Source: Acidovorax sp. Leaf160 (lineage in GTDB: Bacteria; Pseudomonadota; Gammaproteobacteria; Burkholderiales; Burkholderiaceae_C). Taken from it: a stretch of DNA of 64,000 nt. Shown piece by piece: positions 63,272 through 64,000 of this stretch (positions are counted from its first letter, which is position 1; each line of letters begins with the position of its first letter). The position numbers were made by a program, and so were the translations under genes. The notes beneath the pieces are model-generated. The model was not told where the DNA came from. It saw only the letters and a list, made by a program, of their open reading frames with translations, and did no database searches. The stretch is from assembly GCF_001424265.1 (NCBI RefSeq), contig NZ_LMOV01000001.1, positions 397,873-461,872 on the forward strand, read 5' to 3'.

Positions 63272-64000
63272 ATGCACCCACTGCGCCTGCTTGCCGACAT
63301 CGGCGGCACCAACATCCGCCTGGCCTGGCAGGCATCGCCCTCCGGCGCGATGAACGACACGCGCGTGCTGCCCTGCGCGCAGTTCCCCACCGTCGATGCG
63401 GCGCTGTCGGCGTATTTGCGCGACGTGGGCATCGCAACGCCGCGCGAGGCCGCCTTCGGCATCGCGAACCCGGTGACCGGCGACGCCATCCGCATGACCA
63501 ACCACAGCTGGAGCTTCTCGCAGCGCGCCGTGCAGGAGGCGTTCGGGTTCGAGCGGCTGGTGGTGATCAACGACTTCACCGCGTTGGCACTGTCGCTGCC
63601 GCTGCTTGAGCCCGACCTGCTGCGCCGTGTGGGCGGCGGTGACGGAGTGCCGGGCGCCGCCATCGCGCTGGTGGGGCCGGGCACCGGCCTGGGCGTGTCG
63701 GGTCTGGTGTTCCCGATGGGTTCGCGCCATGGCGTGCCGCTGTCGGGCGAAGGGGGCCATGTCTCGCTGGCCGCCCAGAACCCGCGCGAAACCGCCGTGC
63801 TGGCGATATTGCAGGAGCGCTACGGCCATGTGTCGGCCGAACGCGCCGTGTGCGGCGCCGGGCTGGTCGATCTGTACCACGCGGTGCGGCGCCTGGCGGG
63901 CGAGGGCGGCGCCGAGGTCGATTCGCCGGCCCAGGTGACCGAGCTGGCGCTCGAACGAGGCGATCCGCGGGCGCTGGAGGCGCTGGAGCTGTTCTGCGGC
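63272..64000 (+). CDS. glk: Glucokinase, N-terminal part (gene runs out of the window)
   Basis: 243 codons are present and the frame is still open at the window edge. It is a hexokinase-fold glucokinase of the proteobacterial Glk family: phosphate-1 motif LLADIGGTNIRLAW, FGIANPVTGD, the catalytic Asp region VINDFTALALSLP, the ATP loop LVGPGTGLGVSGL and LSGEGGHVSLA. It phosphorylates glucose to glucose-6-phosphate, the substrate of the nearby zwf product. The ATG at 63272 opens MHPLRLLADIGG; no strong ribosome site is seen before it. Confidence 0.95.
   Translation, partial: MHPLRLLADIGGTNIRLAWQASPSGAMNDTRVLPCAQFPTVDAALSAYLRDVGIATPREAAFGIANPVTGDAIRMTNHSWSFSQRAVQEAFGFERLVVINDFTALALSLPLLEPDLLRRVGGGDGVPGAAIALVGPGTGLGVSGLVFPMGSRHGVPLSGEGGHVSLAAQNPRETAVLAILQERYGHVSAERAVCGAGLVDLYHAVRRLAGEGGAEVDSPAQVTELALERGDPRALEALELFCG

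Overview
The window is very GC-rich, densely coded bacterial chromosome. Gene content and order point to a betaproteobacterium of the Comamonadaceae, most likely Acidovorax or a close relative. Supporting signs are a two-gene cyanophycin synthetase locus with its ABC transporter/DUF1854 partner, a Burkholderiales-type type II secretion (T2SS) operon with a short GspC, a HexR-controlled sugar locus, Omp32-like porins, and two interspersed repeat families whose general form I recognise from that family. The genus is inference. I found no tRNA, rRNA, CRISPR array, insertion sequence or prophage.

Layout. 1-4.4 kb: bacterial NHEJ (3' end of ku, then ligD), a small hypothetical gene and a ParB-like gene. 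4.5-11.3 kb: a coupled signalling cluster (hybrid kinase with three receiver domains, CheR, receiver-less CheB, receiver-kinase) followed by a convergent lone receiver. 11.7-15.4 kb: single genes (transglutaminase-like protease, AlkB, FrnE-like DsbA, GFA enzyme, CreA). 15.4-23.4 kb: the cyanophycin locus, with cphA' and cphA on the minus strand and, divergently, an ABC transporter with a zinc ribbon plus a DUF1854 protein. 23.6-28.9 kb: a hypothetical gene, EF-hand protein, 5'-nucleotidase, an isolated gspF, a luciferase-like oxidoreductase and a CZB-domain protein. 29-32 kb: a lipoprotein and a LuxR-type regulator.

32.1-42.7 kb: the T2SS operon, transcribed on the minus strand as gspG-H-I-J-K-L-M-N-D-E, with gspC divergent; gspF lies about 5.3 kb beyond gspE. 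42.7-47.3 kb: cobC, cobS, ilvA (with a strong terminator in its leader), osmC and coq7. 47.6-50 kb: two porins. 50.6-58 kb: a dipeptide/oligopeptide ABC importer operon that includes an M20 amidohydrolase. 58.1-64 kb: doxX, then hexR and zwf facing tal and a truncated glk. Glucose phosphorylation, its oxidation and the non-oxidative pentose-phosphate branch are thus grouped around their probable regulator.

The features that do not reduce to known genes are mostly repeats. A roughly 135-bp structured repeat occurs three times, each time 5-8 bases after a stop codon inside a same-strand gene series and always in the same orientation relative to transcription. A roughly 55-bp AT-rich palindromic element occurs at least five times, and two shorter matching stretches lie inside signal-peptide coding sequence. 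Other unusual points are CphA', whose second ligase site has lost its P-loop lysine and C-terminal lobe, a GspE without its tetracysteine zinc motif, and the displaced gspF.
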